DNA of 62,276 bases from Desulfuromusa kysingii (lineage in GTDB: Bacteria; Desulfobacterota; Desulfuromonadia; Desulfuromonadales; Geopsychrobacteraceae), in contig NZ_FNQN01000014.1 of NCBI RefSeq assembly GCF_900107645.1, positions 1-62,276 of the forward strand, read 5' to 3'. Below the pieces are notes generated by a model. That model had not been told where the DNA came from, searched no databases, and saw only the letters and a list, made by a program, of their open reading frames with translations. Position numbers and translations under genes: made by a program. Numbering within the stretch: position 1 is the first letter of the stretch; each line of letters starts with the position of its first letter. Shown here in pieces: positions 46,559-57,600 of this stretch.

Positions 46559-47875
46559 TCACTTGACACTGATCCCTTCATCCAAATATTTGATCAGTGG
46601 GTAGATAAAAAATTCAATGATGCGGCGTTTCCCGACCTTAATTTCGGCGCTGACACTCATCCCTGCAGAGAGTTTTGTCTTCACTCCATCAACGAGCAAG
46701 GTGTTTTTCTCTGGAGCAATATAAATTTCATAAACCAGCCCCAGATGTTCATCTTCAATACTGTCTTTGGCCACCTGAATGACCTTGCCATCGATAGTTC
46801 CGTACTTCTGGAAATTGAAGGTGTCGACTTTGATCGATGCATCCATGTCCTCAGTGACAAAGCCGGCATCTTTGCTGAGTAACGTTGCCTTAATTAACAA
46901 TCGGGTATTTTCCGGGACAACATAGGCAAGCTTTTCTGCCGGAGTGACGACCCCACCGATCGTATGGAACAGCAGCCGAGAAACATAACCATCGACCGGG
47001 GACTTGATTTGCTGGCGTAAACTGCGAAACTCGGTTTGTTTAATCTGGGCACTCAAATAGAGTTGGCGCTGCTGCTTTTCAGCTAATTCCGCCAGCAACT
47101 GGCTACGATTGTCTTCTTTCAGAAAAGCAATCTCCTGCCGAGTCTGCTGCTTACGGGCAACAATTTCAGCGCGCTGATGAATCATTCCTGTCTGCTCAGC
47201 CTCGTTTTGGCGCAACTCACTTTCCGTCTGCTCATATTCATCACGACTGATGATATCTCTGACCTGCTCTAACCGTCTCAGACGTTCCCGCAAAATACCC
47301 GTTATATACTCAGCCTGTTTCGTGGAACTTTCCAGCACCGCCAATTGTTCATCAAGTTGCGTCAAAACCTCCATCCTGGCCTGTACCTGCTGTTCAAGTC
47401 CCTTCTTTTCAGCCAGATAGATCGCTTTTTGTACAGAGAGGTTTTTGGCATCAAAACTTTCTTCAGTCACACCAAAAGGGCGGTGTTCCAATAAAGCAGA
47501 AATCCGCAGGGCTTCGAGCTTAACCTGCTTTAAGTCAGCCTTTAACGATACTAATTCGGGATCGACATCGGAAGGGTCAATTTCCAGTAAGACCTGCCCC
47601 TTTTCAACATGATCGCCAGGCTGGACCAAAATGCTACGAACCACCCCGCTGTTGAGCGGCTGGATTGTTTTAACTTCGCCGCTTGGGATGACCTTGCCAC
47701 GGGCAGTGACAACGACATCAACTTCGCCGAAGAACATCCACAGGCAGGTAAAGAGAATTGCGGCAATAACAATCCAAAATACCGCCCGCCCCAGTGGATT
47801 GAGAGGACGCTCTTCTATTTCGACCAGAAGCGGTTTGAATTCATGACGATCATCTGATGGCTTGATTTTGAACAT
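46559..47875 (-). CDS. HlyD-family membrane fusion protein of the type I system
   Basis: 438 residues. One N-terminal transmembrane helix (~30-52), a lipoyl/barrel-sandwich half (~62-105; VVVTARGKVIPSGEVKTIQPLNSG split over two strands), long alpha-hairpin coiled coil (~115-275), and the closing half (IKSPVDGYVSRLLFHTIGG) and beta-barrel domain. It bridges HlyB in the inner membrane to TolC. Last of the RTX-tolC-hlyB-hlyD set; 148 nt after hlyB, a gap filled by a palindromic element. Confidence 0.93.
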   Translation of the reverse strand: MFKIKPSDDRHEFKPLLVEIEERPLNPLGRAVFWIVIAAILFTCLWMFFGEVDVVVTARGKVIPSGEVKTIQPLNSGVVRSILVQPGDHVEKGQVLLEIDPSDVDPELVSLKADLKQVKLEALRISALLEHRPFGVTEESFDAKNLSVQKAIYLAEKKGLEQQVQARMEVLTQLDEQLAVLESSTKQAEYITGILRERLRRLEQVRDIISRDEYEQTESELRQNEAEQTGMIHQRAEIVARKQQTRQEIAFLKEDNRSQLLAELAEKQQRQLYLSAQIKQTEFRSLRQQIKSPVDGYVSRLLFHTIGGVVTPAEKLAYVVPENTRLLIKATLLSKDAGFVTEDMDASIKVDTFNFQKYGTIDGKVIQVAKDSIEDEHLGLVYEIYIAPEKNTLLVDGVKTKLSAGMSVSAEIKVGKRRIIEFFIYPLIKYLDEGISVK

Positions 47876-47908
47876 AGGTGCCTCACACTATAAAATCGAG
47901 ATGGCTAA

Positions 47909-48016
47909 GCAAAATTTTCGACCGGCAAGGCGCGGCGATTTTTCAGGGTCGAAGGCATACACAAGTCTGTCGAGGTCCTGAAAAAGCGTTGCAACACCGC
48001 AGGGCGGACTTTTTGC
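47909..48016. repeat. Palindromic intergenic element between hlyB and hlyD
   Basis: TTTTTCAGG (47939-47947) and CCTGAAAAA (47977-47985) form a perfect 9-bp inverted repeat; GCAAAA (47909-) and TTTTTGC (48010-48016) form outer arms. It is more GC-rich than its surroundings in part (CGGCAAGGCGCGGCGA) and reads like a dispersed intergenic repeat. Copy number in the genome is unknown to me. Confidence 0.5.
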
Positions 48017-48023
48017 GACGTCA

Positions 48024-50117
48024 TCAATTCTGTTGAGTCGAAAGATTATGGTAATAGCCGTGTTGCTGCAACAATTGCTCATGACTTCCAGATTCCACCA
48101 GTTTTCCTTTTTCGAGAACCAGAATCAGGTCACAATCCCTTATGGTTGCCAGACGATGGGCAATGAGGATGGTTGTCCGCCCTTTTTTGATTGCCAGCAT
48201 GTTCTGTTGGATAATCTTTTCCGACTCATAGTCAAGTGCCGAGGTTGCTTCATCAAAGATCAACAAGCGAGGGTTGGTGATTAGCGCCCGAGCAATGGCA
48301 ACCCTCTGCCGCTGCCCACCCGACAGCGAAGAACCGCGTTCACTGACTTCGGTATCATAGCCCTCTGGAAGTTGCGAAATAAACTCGTGAGCACCGGCAA
48401 CTTGTGCCGCTTGCAGGATCAGCTCCATCGGCGCATCCGGTTTCGGCAAGGCGATATTGTCACGGATAGTACCGCTAAACAGGTAATTCTCCTGCAATAC
48501 AACCCCGATATTGAAACGCAACCAGAACGGATTCAGGTGGCGGGCATCAATCTCATCAATGTAGATGGCTCCCTCGCTGGGGATATAGAGTCGTTGCAGC
48601 AATTTTGCCAGAGTACTCTTGCCGCTGCCGCTGCGACCGACAATCCCGACACTCATCCCCGGTTTGATCATCACCGAAACGCCATCTAGAACCATGGGCC
48701 CGGAAGGAGAATATTTAAACGACACATTGTCCAGTTTCAGCGTCCCTTGCAACTGCGGCAGAGTAATCGCTTTTTCCGTCGTCACTTCCTGGGGATGATT
48801 GAGGATATCTCCGATCCGATCCACCGACAGCAACGCCTGCTGGAATTCATTCCACAGGTTAACCAGACGTAGAACCGGACCGACAAACTGGCCAGAGAAC
48901 ATCTGAAAAGCAATCAATTGCCCGATGGTCAGATCACCCTGCAGAACCGCTTTGACGCCAAGGTAGAGGACCGAGATCGTCATCAACCGGCGCAAAGTTC
49001 CGGAAACCGCTCCAGAAATATTCGACATGTTGGCCAGATTGAAGCTGGAGCTGACATAGCGTCCCAGATGATCTTCCCAGCGGTTCTGCATCGTCCCTTC
49101 CACCGCCAGCGACTTGACCGTCTGCACCCCGGTCACCGATTCAACCAGATAGGAGTTAGAGGAAGCAGCCATCTGGAACTTACTCTCCAGCCGCCGCCGC
49201 AGTTCCGGGGTAATAATCAGATAGAGCAAGGCGATCACCGCGACAAAACCGAGGACGATCAGGGTCAATTTGACGCTGTAGAGCAGCATCACTGCAACAA
49301 AGACCAGCGAAAAGAACAGGTCGATAATCACACTGACCGCCTTGTTGGTGATGAACTCGCGGATCGTATCCAGCTCCCTGACCCGGGCGGCGATATTACC
49401 AACTTTACGCGCCTCAAAATAGCGGAAAGGCAAAGCCAGCAGATGCTTGAACAGTTTGGCGCCGAGTTTGGCATCCAGCTTGTGGGCGGTATGGATGAAT
49501 ATGTAGTTACGGGCGACATTCAACAACAGCTCAAAAACAGCGATAGCCAGAAAAGCCACAGCTAGGACGTCAAGGGTCGTCAGACTGTGATGGACAATGA
49601 CTTTATCGAGGATCACCTGGGTGAACAGTGGCGTGACCAGACCAAACAACTGGACCACAAATGAACCAAGGAGAACTTCACCAATAATCCGCTTGAATTT
49701 GATAATTTCCTGAAGAAACCAACTAAAACCGAAGACCACTTGCGAATTGATTTTCTTGTGCTTCAGGATGATGAACTGCTCAAACTCAGCTTCAACCTCT
49801 TCAATGGTTTTTTCAACAGTTTGCTTCTCCACCGGATCGAACAGCAGACATTTGTCGGTCTCTTTGTCACTCTTCAACAACACGGCATAGAGACCAGCGG
49901 CACCAACGGCTATGGCTGGCAGAGGATAGGATTCGGTCAGTTTTTTAACCGGTTTTTTTTTCAGTTTTGCCTTGAAATCGTATTTTTGCGCAATCCGCAA
50001 CAACTCTTCAGGGGTAACGATCTCCTGCAGGCTGAACTCACGGTCAATTGCGCGAATATCGACATCAATCCGATTGATTCGGGCAACCACATCAAAAGCA
50101 ATCAGCGCGCTATTCAT
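48024..50117 (-). CDS. HlyB-type ABC exporter of the type I system
   Basis: 697 residues. N-terminal C39-peptidase-like domain (~1-125) without an active-site Cys, as in HlyB where it docks unfolded RTX substrate; six-helix membrane domain (~145-435); ABC domain with Walker A GRSGSGKS (494-501), signature LSGGQ (~605), Walker B (LLIFDEATSALD) and H-loop (LIAHRLATI). Exports the neighbouring RTX protein in one step. Its ATG overlaps the tolC stop by 4 nt. Confidence 0.95.
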   Translation of the reverse strand: MNSALIAFDVVARINRIDVDIRAIDREFSLQEIVTPEELLRIAQKYDFKAKLKKKPVKKLTESYPLPAIAVGAAGLYAVLLKSDKETDKCLLFDPVEKQTVEKTIEEVEAEFEQFIILKHKKINSQVVFGFSWFLQEIIKFKRIIGEVLLGSFVVQLFGLVTPLFTQVILDKVIVHHSLTTLDVLAVAFLAIAVFELLLNVARNYIFIHTAHKLDAKLGAKLFKHLLALPFRYFEARKVGNIAARVRELDTIREFITNKAVSVIIDLFFSLVFVAVMLLYSVKLTLIVLGFVAVIALLYLIITPELRRRLESKFQMAASSNSYLVESVTGVQTVKSLAVEGTMQNRWEDHLGRYVSSSFNLANMSNISGAVSGTLRRLMTISVLYLGVKAVLQGDLTIGQLIAFQMFSGQFVGPVLRLVNLWNEFQQALLSVDRIGDILNHPQEVTTEKAITLPQLQGTLKLDNVSFKYSPSGPMVLDGVSVMIKPGMSVGIVGRSGSGKSTLAKLLQRLYIPSEGAIYIDEIDARHLNPFWLRFNIGVVLQENYLFSGTIRDNIALPKPDAPMELILQAAQVAGAHEFISQLPEGYDTEVSERGSSLSGGQRQRVAIARALITNPRLLIFDEATSALDYESEKIIQQNMLAIKKGRTTILIAHRLATIRDCDLILVLEKGKLVESGSHEQLLQQHGYYHNLSTQQN

Positions 50118-51433
50118 GATGAAGCCCCCTGCAAAAGGGTAAGAAGAGTTGCAGCAGCGGCTGAATCAACCTCCTGTAAATCATTTTCTAAATGATGTTG
50201 TTCGAGCTCAATCATCCGTTGGACGAAGGTCACCTGATCGGTCAGTTTTTGCTGGGATAAACGGTTGAAATCATCGACCTGCTGAACAATTTGTCGTTTC
50301 TGCTGGGAACGCTCTATGTTTAGATGTTGTAGTGAACAGAATGATCTCTGTGCAGCGCTCACCCTATTGCCCAGATCAGCCAAAGTCTTCTCTTTTTCAA
50401 CCTTTAAGCGCAACATCTCATGCTGAAGTCGCTGTTTTTTTGCCTTTGCTGCAAAGCCATCGAATATCGGCATCACCAAGGAGAGGGTCACGTTGGCATC
50501 CCGTTGACTCATCTGCTCAAGCGAATCAGAGTAGCTGTTATCATTGCTCCCATACATACCGTAACTCCCAGTAAGAGTCAGTCGTGGAAATAATTCACGT
50601 CTTGCGATAGCTAGTTCGGTCTCTTTTCTTGCAATTTGTTCTTCCAAAATCCTGAGTTCAGGGAGTTTATCTGTGAGAATAGCGGTGTCTCCAATGCTTG
50701 CAGAAACCTCAAAATCAGCAAGATGGATTTTCTCAGCAGCATAGAATCTACGGGTGTAAAAGGAGATGTTATCCAGTATTGACTGTAGATCGACCCGTAG
50801 CTGGTCCAGATGTGACACGCTTTGAGCAAGCATAATAGCGGCATCACCAACATCCTGATGGCCATACTTTCCAGCGACCAGAAGTTGTTGTATCAGGTTA
50901 AAAATTCTTTTTCGACCGTTAAGGATGTTTTGTTGAACAGCAATCTGCTTTTGCAGTTTCAAAGCTTTGACATAAAGGGCAAGCAGGCTTTGGGAGTTTT
51001 CAAACCGGGACTGGTCATTTTGACTTTCAGCGATATTAACCTGCTGCTTCGCATAGTTCACACCAAGCTTACGGCGGCCAAAATCAAAAAGATTGTATTG
51101 AGCATAAAAAGACAAAGAGTGTTTATATTTTGAGATAGAGTCAGAATAAACCGTATCACCAACGGAAGCGACGGAACTATATTCATCGTAAACATGAACA
51201 TATGCCTGGCCGAAGCGTAGGGATAACTGAGGATAGTAATCCGCTTTTGCTTCAATCACTGCAGCTCTGGAAGCATTGATATTCTCCGCGTTAATCCGGC
51301 TATCGAAACTATTTTCCAGTCCAGAGGCCAGAACTGCCTGAAACGACAGCGTTTCGATTGCCGCTACCGATGAAACTGAACAGGTTATTAGAAACAGGAC
51401 AAACAACCCTGTTCTTCTCAAAGAATAAAACAA
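50114..51433 (-). CDS. TolC-family outer-membrane factor of the type I system
   Basis: 439 residues from TTG 51433 with GGAGGGGG about 9 nt upstream; a GTG at 51451 is the alternative. Signal peptide (ends VSSVAA), two OEP repeats: FQAVLASGLENSFD ... QQVNIAESQ and a second copy with MPIFDGFAAKAKKQRLQHEMLRL. Forms the trimeric outer-membrane channel of the type I system. It lies between the RTX gene (167 nt earlier) and hlyB (4-nt overlap). Confidence 0.92.
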   Translation of the reverse strand: MFYSLRRTGLFVLFLITCSVSSVAAIETLSFQAVLASGLENSFDSRINAENINASRAAVIEAKADYYPQLSLRFGQAYVHVYDEYSSVASVGDTVYSDSISKYKHSLSFYAQYNLFDFGRRKLGVNYAKQQVNIAESQNDQSRFENSQSLLALYVKALKLQKQIAVQQNILNGRKRIFNLIQQLLVAGKYGHQDVGDAAIMLAQSVSHLDQLRVDLQSILDNISFYTRRFYAAEKIHLADFEVSASIGDTAILTDKLPELRILEEQIARKETELAIARRELFPRLTLTGSYGMYGSNDNSYSDSLEQMSQRDANVTLSLVMPIFDGFAAKAKKQRLQHEMLRLKVEKEKTLADLGNRVSAAQRSFCSLQHLNIERSQQKRQIVQQVDDFNRLSQQKLTDQVTFVQRMIELEQHHLENDLQEVDSAAAATLLTLLQGASS

Positions 51434-51481
51434 AGTCTTCCCCCTCCACACTATAACGAAATCAAATCAATTCACTTTTTC

Positions 51482-51583
51482 AACGCTGAGACGCTGAGAC
51501 GCTGGGAAAACGCAAATTTTTCACATAAACCTGAAAAACAGATTATACCTCTCCAGACTCCGCGCCCTCTCCGTCTCAGCGTT
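51482..51583. repeat. Inverted repeat with tandem octamers after the RTX gene
   Basis: AACGCTGAGACG (51482-51493) and CGTCTCAGCGTT (51572-51583) form a perfect 12-bp inverted repeat with a 78-nt loop. Three tandem octamers (ACGCTGAG, ACGCTGAG, ACGCTGGG at 51483-51506) lie in the left arm. Not followed by a T tract, so not a plain terminator. It resembles the GAGACGC-rich intergenic repeats common in environmental bacteria. Confidence 0.6.
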
Positions 51584-51600
51584 AAAAGTTCACCAGTAAT

Positions 51601-54600
51601 TTACGCCGCCTGCCAGCTATCAGCGATCATCGTCATCAACTCCTCGTTATTGCGCACGTTATCAAGACTGTCCAGAGAAATACCTTCAGTGCTTGCATAG
51701 GCGCTCATTTCCTGGATCAGCTGGTTGATATCAGCATCGGTCATCGTACTGCCGTCATTGAGGACAATTTCCTCGATCCGGTTACCGGTGGCTGAATCGC
51801 TGTAGCTATCCATGGTGATTTGGTCATCAAGACCGTAACCAATTTGCAGGGTGCCGCCGGTTTTGAGGAAAGCGAAACCATTGGCCGTAACTTCATCCCC
51901 GAAGACGATGCTGTCGTTGCCCGATTCATCAGAAATAATGTCACTACCATCACCGAGATTGAACAAATAACTGTCATCGCCGCTGCCGCCATACAGGGTG
52001 TCGTTACCATCGTCACCGCTAAGTTGATCATTACCGGCCAGACCAGAGAGTTGATCATCGCCATCATAGCCGTGCAACTGATCGGCGGTGGAACTGCCGG
52101 TCAAAGTATCACCACCGTCTGTTCCGGTCAGCAGAGCCTTAAATCCGCTGTCAGGACTTGTCGATAACATGCTTTCTATCGAGGCGGCTGAAATTCCATA
52201 CTCTCCCGAGGGTTGGATATAGGAGAGTTTAAAGTCATCGCCGTCAAACCAATGCTTTACTGTAACCATTGTTGTTTCATTGCCATCAACCTTGACCTGC
52301 AGGTCATCACCGGCACGATGATAGCTGAGTCGATCCGCTGTAATGTCGTCGGTAAAGATCAGCCAGTCGGTTCCACCATCGCTGTTGTCGATGGTGTCCG
52401 CACCGCTGCCAGGACGATAGACATAGATATCATCGCCAGCGCCACCGATCAGAGTATCATTCCCTGCATCGCCGCCGAGTTGATCGTTACCCGCTTTGCC
52501 AAGCTGAACATCATCGCCAGCCCCGCCATCGAGATAATCGGCACCGTCTCCGGCAACCAGCCAATCGTCTCCTGAAAGCCCGAAGAGCTGGTCATCACCG
52601 GCCAATGCTTGCAACAGATCGGCTCCAGATGTCCCAACGACTTGCTCTGCTGAGTCCGTTCCGGTTACAACACTGTCAAAGTCACTTTCGGAAGGGATTT
52701 CACTGTCTCCGCCATCGCCGGATGACGCAAACAGGTCATTGATCTCGACAGCCGTAATAGCACTCTCTCCAGAGGGCTGAACATAGGAAAGTTGATTATC
52801 AGAGGAGACAAACCAGCCTTTTATTGTTACCTGGCTGGTTGCAGCATCGTCGATACGGATGATCAGGTCATCCCCGGATTGCAGGTAGGTCAGGCGATCG
52901 CTGGTAATATCATCGTTAAAAATCAGCCAGTCGGTGCCACCATCACTGTTGTCGATGGTATCGGCGCCACTGCCGGAACGATAGACGTAGATATCGTCAC
53001 CGGTCCCACCGATCAACGTATCGTTACCGGCATCGCCGCCGAGCTGGTCATCACCGGCTCCGCCCGACTGAATGTCGTCTCCGGCACCGCCATCAAGGTA
53101 ATCCGCGCCATCGCCGGCATTCAACTCATCGGCACCGTCCAGACCAAACAGCTGATCATCGCCAGCATAGCCATTGAGTTGATCTTTTCCTGCTGATCCT
53201 ACCAATTGCTCGGCAGCGGCTGTTCCCTCAACAACCGTATCAAAATCCGTAGTGCCTCCCGAAAGCAGTGTTTCGATCTGCGCTGCCGGAATGCCATTTT
53301 CACCGTCCGGCTGAATATAGGCAATCTGGTAATCACTCCCGGTAAACCAATCGGTGACAGTGATTTGTGTCGTTTCGTCGCCATCCACCCGAATGATCAA
53401 GTCATCCCCATTTTGCAGATAGGTCAAGCGATCACTGGTCACTCCATCGGTAAAGAGCAGCCAATCCACACCGCCGCCACTGTTATTAATGGTGTCGGCA
53501 CCGTTGCCTTCGCCATAGACATAAATGTCGTTTCCGGTTCCGCCAATCAGAGTATCATTTCCAGCGCCGCCGCCAAGCTGGTCATTACCTTCACCGCCGT
53601 AAAGAACATCGTTCCCGTCACCGCCTTCCAGATAATCGGTGTCCGAGCCGCCAAGCAACCAGTCATCACCGGCCAACCCGAACAGAGAGTCTTCGCCCTC
53701 ATAAGTTCGAATCAAGTCGGCACCATCCGTTCCAACCAGCTGTTCACCGGTCTGCGTGCCATACCACAGCATGTCAAAGGAGCTACTGTCCGGCGTTACT
53801 ATCCCATCCGCTTCAGGATTTTCAGGCGGGAACATTCGATTGATCGTCCAGGCACTGATGCCACTGGCATTGGCCGGTTGAATATAATCGATTTGATAAT
53901 CTCCGCCCAGAAACCAGTTTGAAATAACCACTTGCGTCTCGGAATTTTCATCAATTCGCACGATCAGGTCATCAGCAGAACGGATAAAATCCAGTCTGTC
54001 TGAGGTCAGGTCATCGGTAAAGATCAGCCAGTCGGTACCACCATCGCTGTTGTCAATCGTGGTCAAGCCACCATCTGCTCCATAGACATAGGTATCGTCA
54101 CCAAGACCGCCACGCAATAGATTGGTCCCAGCGCCACCGGCCAGCTGATCTGCGCCATCACCACCATACAGGGTATCGTTCCCGATTCCGCCACTCAGCA
54201 GATCGTCTCCGATTCCACCAACCAGTTCATCGTTACCTTCTGCACCAATGAGCTGGTCGTCGCCGGCGTTGCCATACAGGATATCGTTGCCTTCCCGGCC
54301 CCATAAATTATTGTCGGCAGCATTGCCCTGAATCAGGTTGTCGAGGTCATTGCCATTGCCACGATAAACGGTGCCAGCCAAGATCAGGTTTTCAACGTTG
54401 TCATCAAGAAGGTAAAGTGTTTCGTGACTTCGTATTTCTGTGTCAACACCGCTGTCAACATTTTCATCAATAGTGTCGGCTTCGGAATCGGTATAATAGC
54501 TATCATCGCCCGCACCACCTGCCATCCAATCGCCACCCAGGCCACCATCAAGGATATTGTTTGCGCTGTTGCCGGTCAGAACGTTATCAAGCGCATTGCC

Positions 54601-57600
54601 CGTGGCGTTGACGGTGGCATCTCCACGCAAAGTAACATTTTCCAAATTATCGCCAAGGACCACATCGTGGTTACTTTCGATGGTATCCGTTCCTTCGTCA
54701 GCGTATTCAACGATGACATCCTCACCATCGTCTATATAGGTATCATTACCACTGCCTCCGGCAAGGAGATCCACTCCCGCCCCTCCGTCGAAGACATCAT
54801 CCCCAGCCAATCCCGTCAAGACATTGTCTTCATCATTCCCGATCAGCACGTTGTTCAGGTCGTTTCCGACACCCTGAACAATTCCGGCGGTCAGCCTCAA
54901 TTCTTCGACATTCTGCGCCAGGCTTTCGCTGGATTCGTAGGAGCGTATTTCCGTATCAAATCCCGCATAGTCATTTTCAAGGATCTGATCACCAACGGTT
55001 TGCGTCAGATAGGTATCATCACCTGAACCACCCGCCAGGATGTCAGCCCCTGCGCCACCATCCAGAGTATTATTAAGGTCATTGCCTGTCAGCCTGTTGT
55101 CCAGATTATTTCCGGTTGCAGTTTCGGCGCTTCCCGTTAACACCAGGTTCTCAATATTGTCAATCAACGTGTAATTGACCGAACTTTCAACCGTATCGTT
55201 GCCTTCATCTGCCATCTCAACCAGGGTATCTTCGAGGCTGTCGATCACATAGGTGTCATCCCCGCCTTCACCGTACAGGGTATCGGACCCGATGCCACCG
55301 TTCAGAATATCAGCGCCGTCACCGCCGTAAAGTTCATCATTTCCGGCCGCACCGGACAATTGGTTATTGCCAGCATTACCGACCAGAATATTGGCGTAAT
55401 CGTTCCCGCTACCTGAGATATCGGCATCACCGATCAGGGTCAGATTTTCAACATTCTCCAGCAGGGTGTAATCGATTGTGCTGTTAACGGTATCGGTACC
55501 TTCAGCGGCATTTTCAACGACCACATCACTCTGATAATCGACACTGTAAGTATCGTTACCTGTCCCACCGACCATATAGTCGGCCCCTGACCCACCGATC
55601 AGGATGTCATCACCGCTTTCACCGTACAGTTCATCAGCGCCGCCGGCACCGGATAACGTGTTATCCAACTCGTTACCATAAATCTTATTTGCCAGAATAT
55701 TGCCGAAGCCTGAAACGGCAGCGGCTCCATAAAGAACAAGATTTTCAACATTGTCCGCCAATGTGTAGCTGACCGTGGCCGAAACTAGATCGGTTCCGGC
55801 GCCGCTATCTTCACTGATACTATCCAAGGCGTCATCGACAAAATATTGATCATCGCCGGCTCCGCCGATCAACGTATCTCCCCCAATTCCACCATCCAGG
55901 ATGTCAGCGCCAGCACCACCGGAGAGCACATCAGCTCCGTCGAGTCCTAACAAGGTATTGTCCAGACTGTTCCCTTCGAGACAGTTATCGAGACTGTTTC
56001 CGGTCGCGCTCGCAGCAGTCGAAGCTTCGGCCAGTTGCAGATTTTCCAGATTGTCCCCAAGAACATAATCGATTTCGCTGATGACGAGGTCGGTCCCGGA
56101 TTCAGTTTCTTCTGTTATTGAATCCGTGGCACTGTCAACATAGTAAGTGTCGTCACCTGTACCGCCTGCCATGACATCACCACCGGCACCACCATCCAGC
56201 ACATCATGACCTGCGTCACCGGAAAGGACATCGTCACCAAGTTCGCCGTAAAGCTGGTCGTTATCATCACCGCCAAACAGGTTGTCGTTGTCGTCACCGC
56301 CATACAGCAGGTCGCCCCCTTCATTGCCGTACAAGGTGTCTACGCCAGCGTCGCCGCTGATAGTGTCGTCTCCAGCGCCAGCCATGACCGTATCAGCACC
56401 AGCACCGGCCACAACACTGTCGTTTCCGTCGCCGACATCAGCGCTATCGTCTCCATCACCAAGATCGATGATGTCATTGCCACCACCGCTATTGATCACA
56501 TCGTCTCCACCCAAGGCATCGATATTATCACGCGCCGATGTCCCGGTGACAGTGTCGGCATCTTCCGTGGTCGCATAATCGATACCAACAGCCTCAATCA
56601 CCTCGGCAGTTGTCAGCGTTTGCCCATCCGAGAATTCAATCACATCAATCGGGGACGTTTCTGCCAAGTTGTCATAATCCACCCCATCCAGATGCAGTTC
56701 GTCCCCGGAAACTCCGGAACTGATCATTAAAGATCCCAGCGAAAAAATGATCGAGTTCAACCTGATTCCTCCCTGAAGAATCAGACGATCATAACCGCCG
56801 CTATCCTGTAAGTGTTTGACCCCACTGCCGAGGGCAAAGTAATAGGTGTCATCGCCCTCACCGCCATCCATCATGTCGTTGCCATTACCCGGCATCAGAA
56901 AATCATCACCGTCCCCGCCAATCAAGATATCATCACCGTCGCCGCCCAGAAGCTGATCGTTCCCTGTTCCACCGTTCAGAATATCATCGCCATCCTGGCC
57001 GAAAAGAACATCATCGTCCGCGTCTCCGTAGAGAGTATCGTTCCCCTCGCCACCCTGAAGCTGATCATCACCATCTCCACCATACAAAGAATCACTTCCG
57101 GTACCTGTTCCATCTCCGTTGTCACCGATGAGAAGATCGTTTTCACCGCCTCCATACAGCGTGTCATTCCCTTCCCCGCCGATTAGTTGGTCGTCACCAT
57201 CACCACCATCGAGAAGATCATCCCCAGCTTCACCAAAGAGAAGATCATTTCCGTCTTGACCATAAAGAATATCGTTATCATCGCCGCCCTGTAATTCATC
57301 TTCGCCGGTATCGCCAAAAAGCATGTCATTTCCAACACCACCGAAAAGAGTATCATTTCCAGCTTCACCATTAAGATAATCATCTCCTCCGACAACGGGA
57401 TCAAGACCATCCCCGACTAAAATGTCATCACCAATGCCACCATAAAGGATATCCGAACCGCCATCCCCTTGGAGTGTGTCATTCCCGTCACCACCATCAA
57501 GGAAATCATCTCCATGGAGGGATTCTGAGATGGAACTGTCCCCAATGATTACGTCATCACCAATTCCTCCCAAAATAATGTCAGCTCCAGATCCACCCCA

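Noticed and set aside
47888-48082. 64-codon minus-strand frame between hlyB and hlyD.
   Set aside because: It is the readout of the palindromic intergenic element and overlaps the hlyB end in another frame.
48918-49565. 215-codon plus-strand frame opposite hlyB.
   Set aside because: Fully antisense to the conserved ABC exporter; low-complexity Gln/Asp/Arg translation without a ribosome binding site.
53206-53922. 238-codon plus-strand frame, and similar long plus frames across 51820-60966, inside the RTX gene.
   Set aside because: They are antisense shadows of the GGxGxD codon pattern. The translations are monotonous Ile/Val/Thr strings with no start signals or family motifs.
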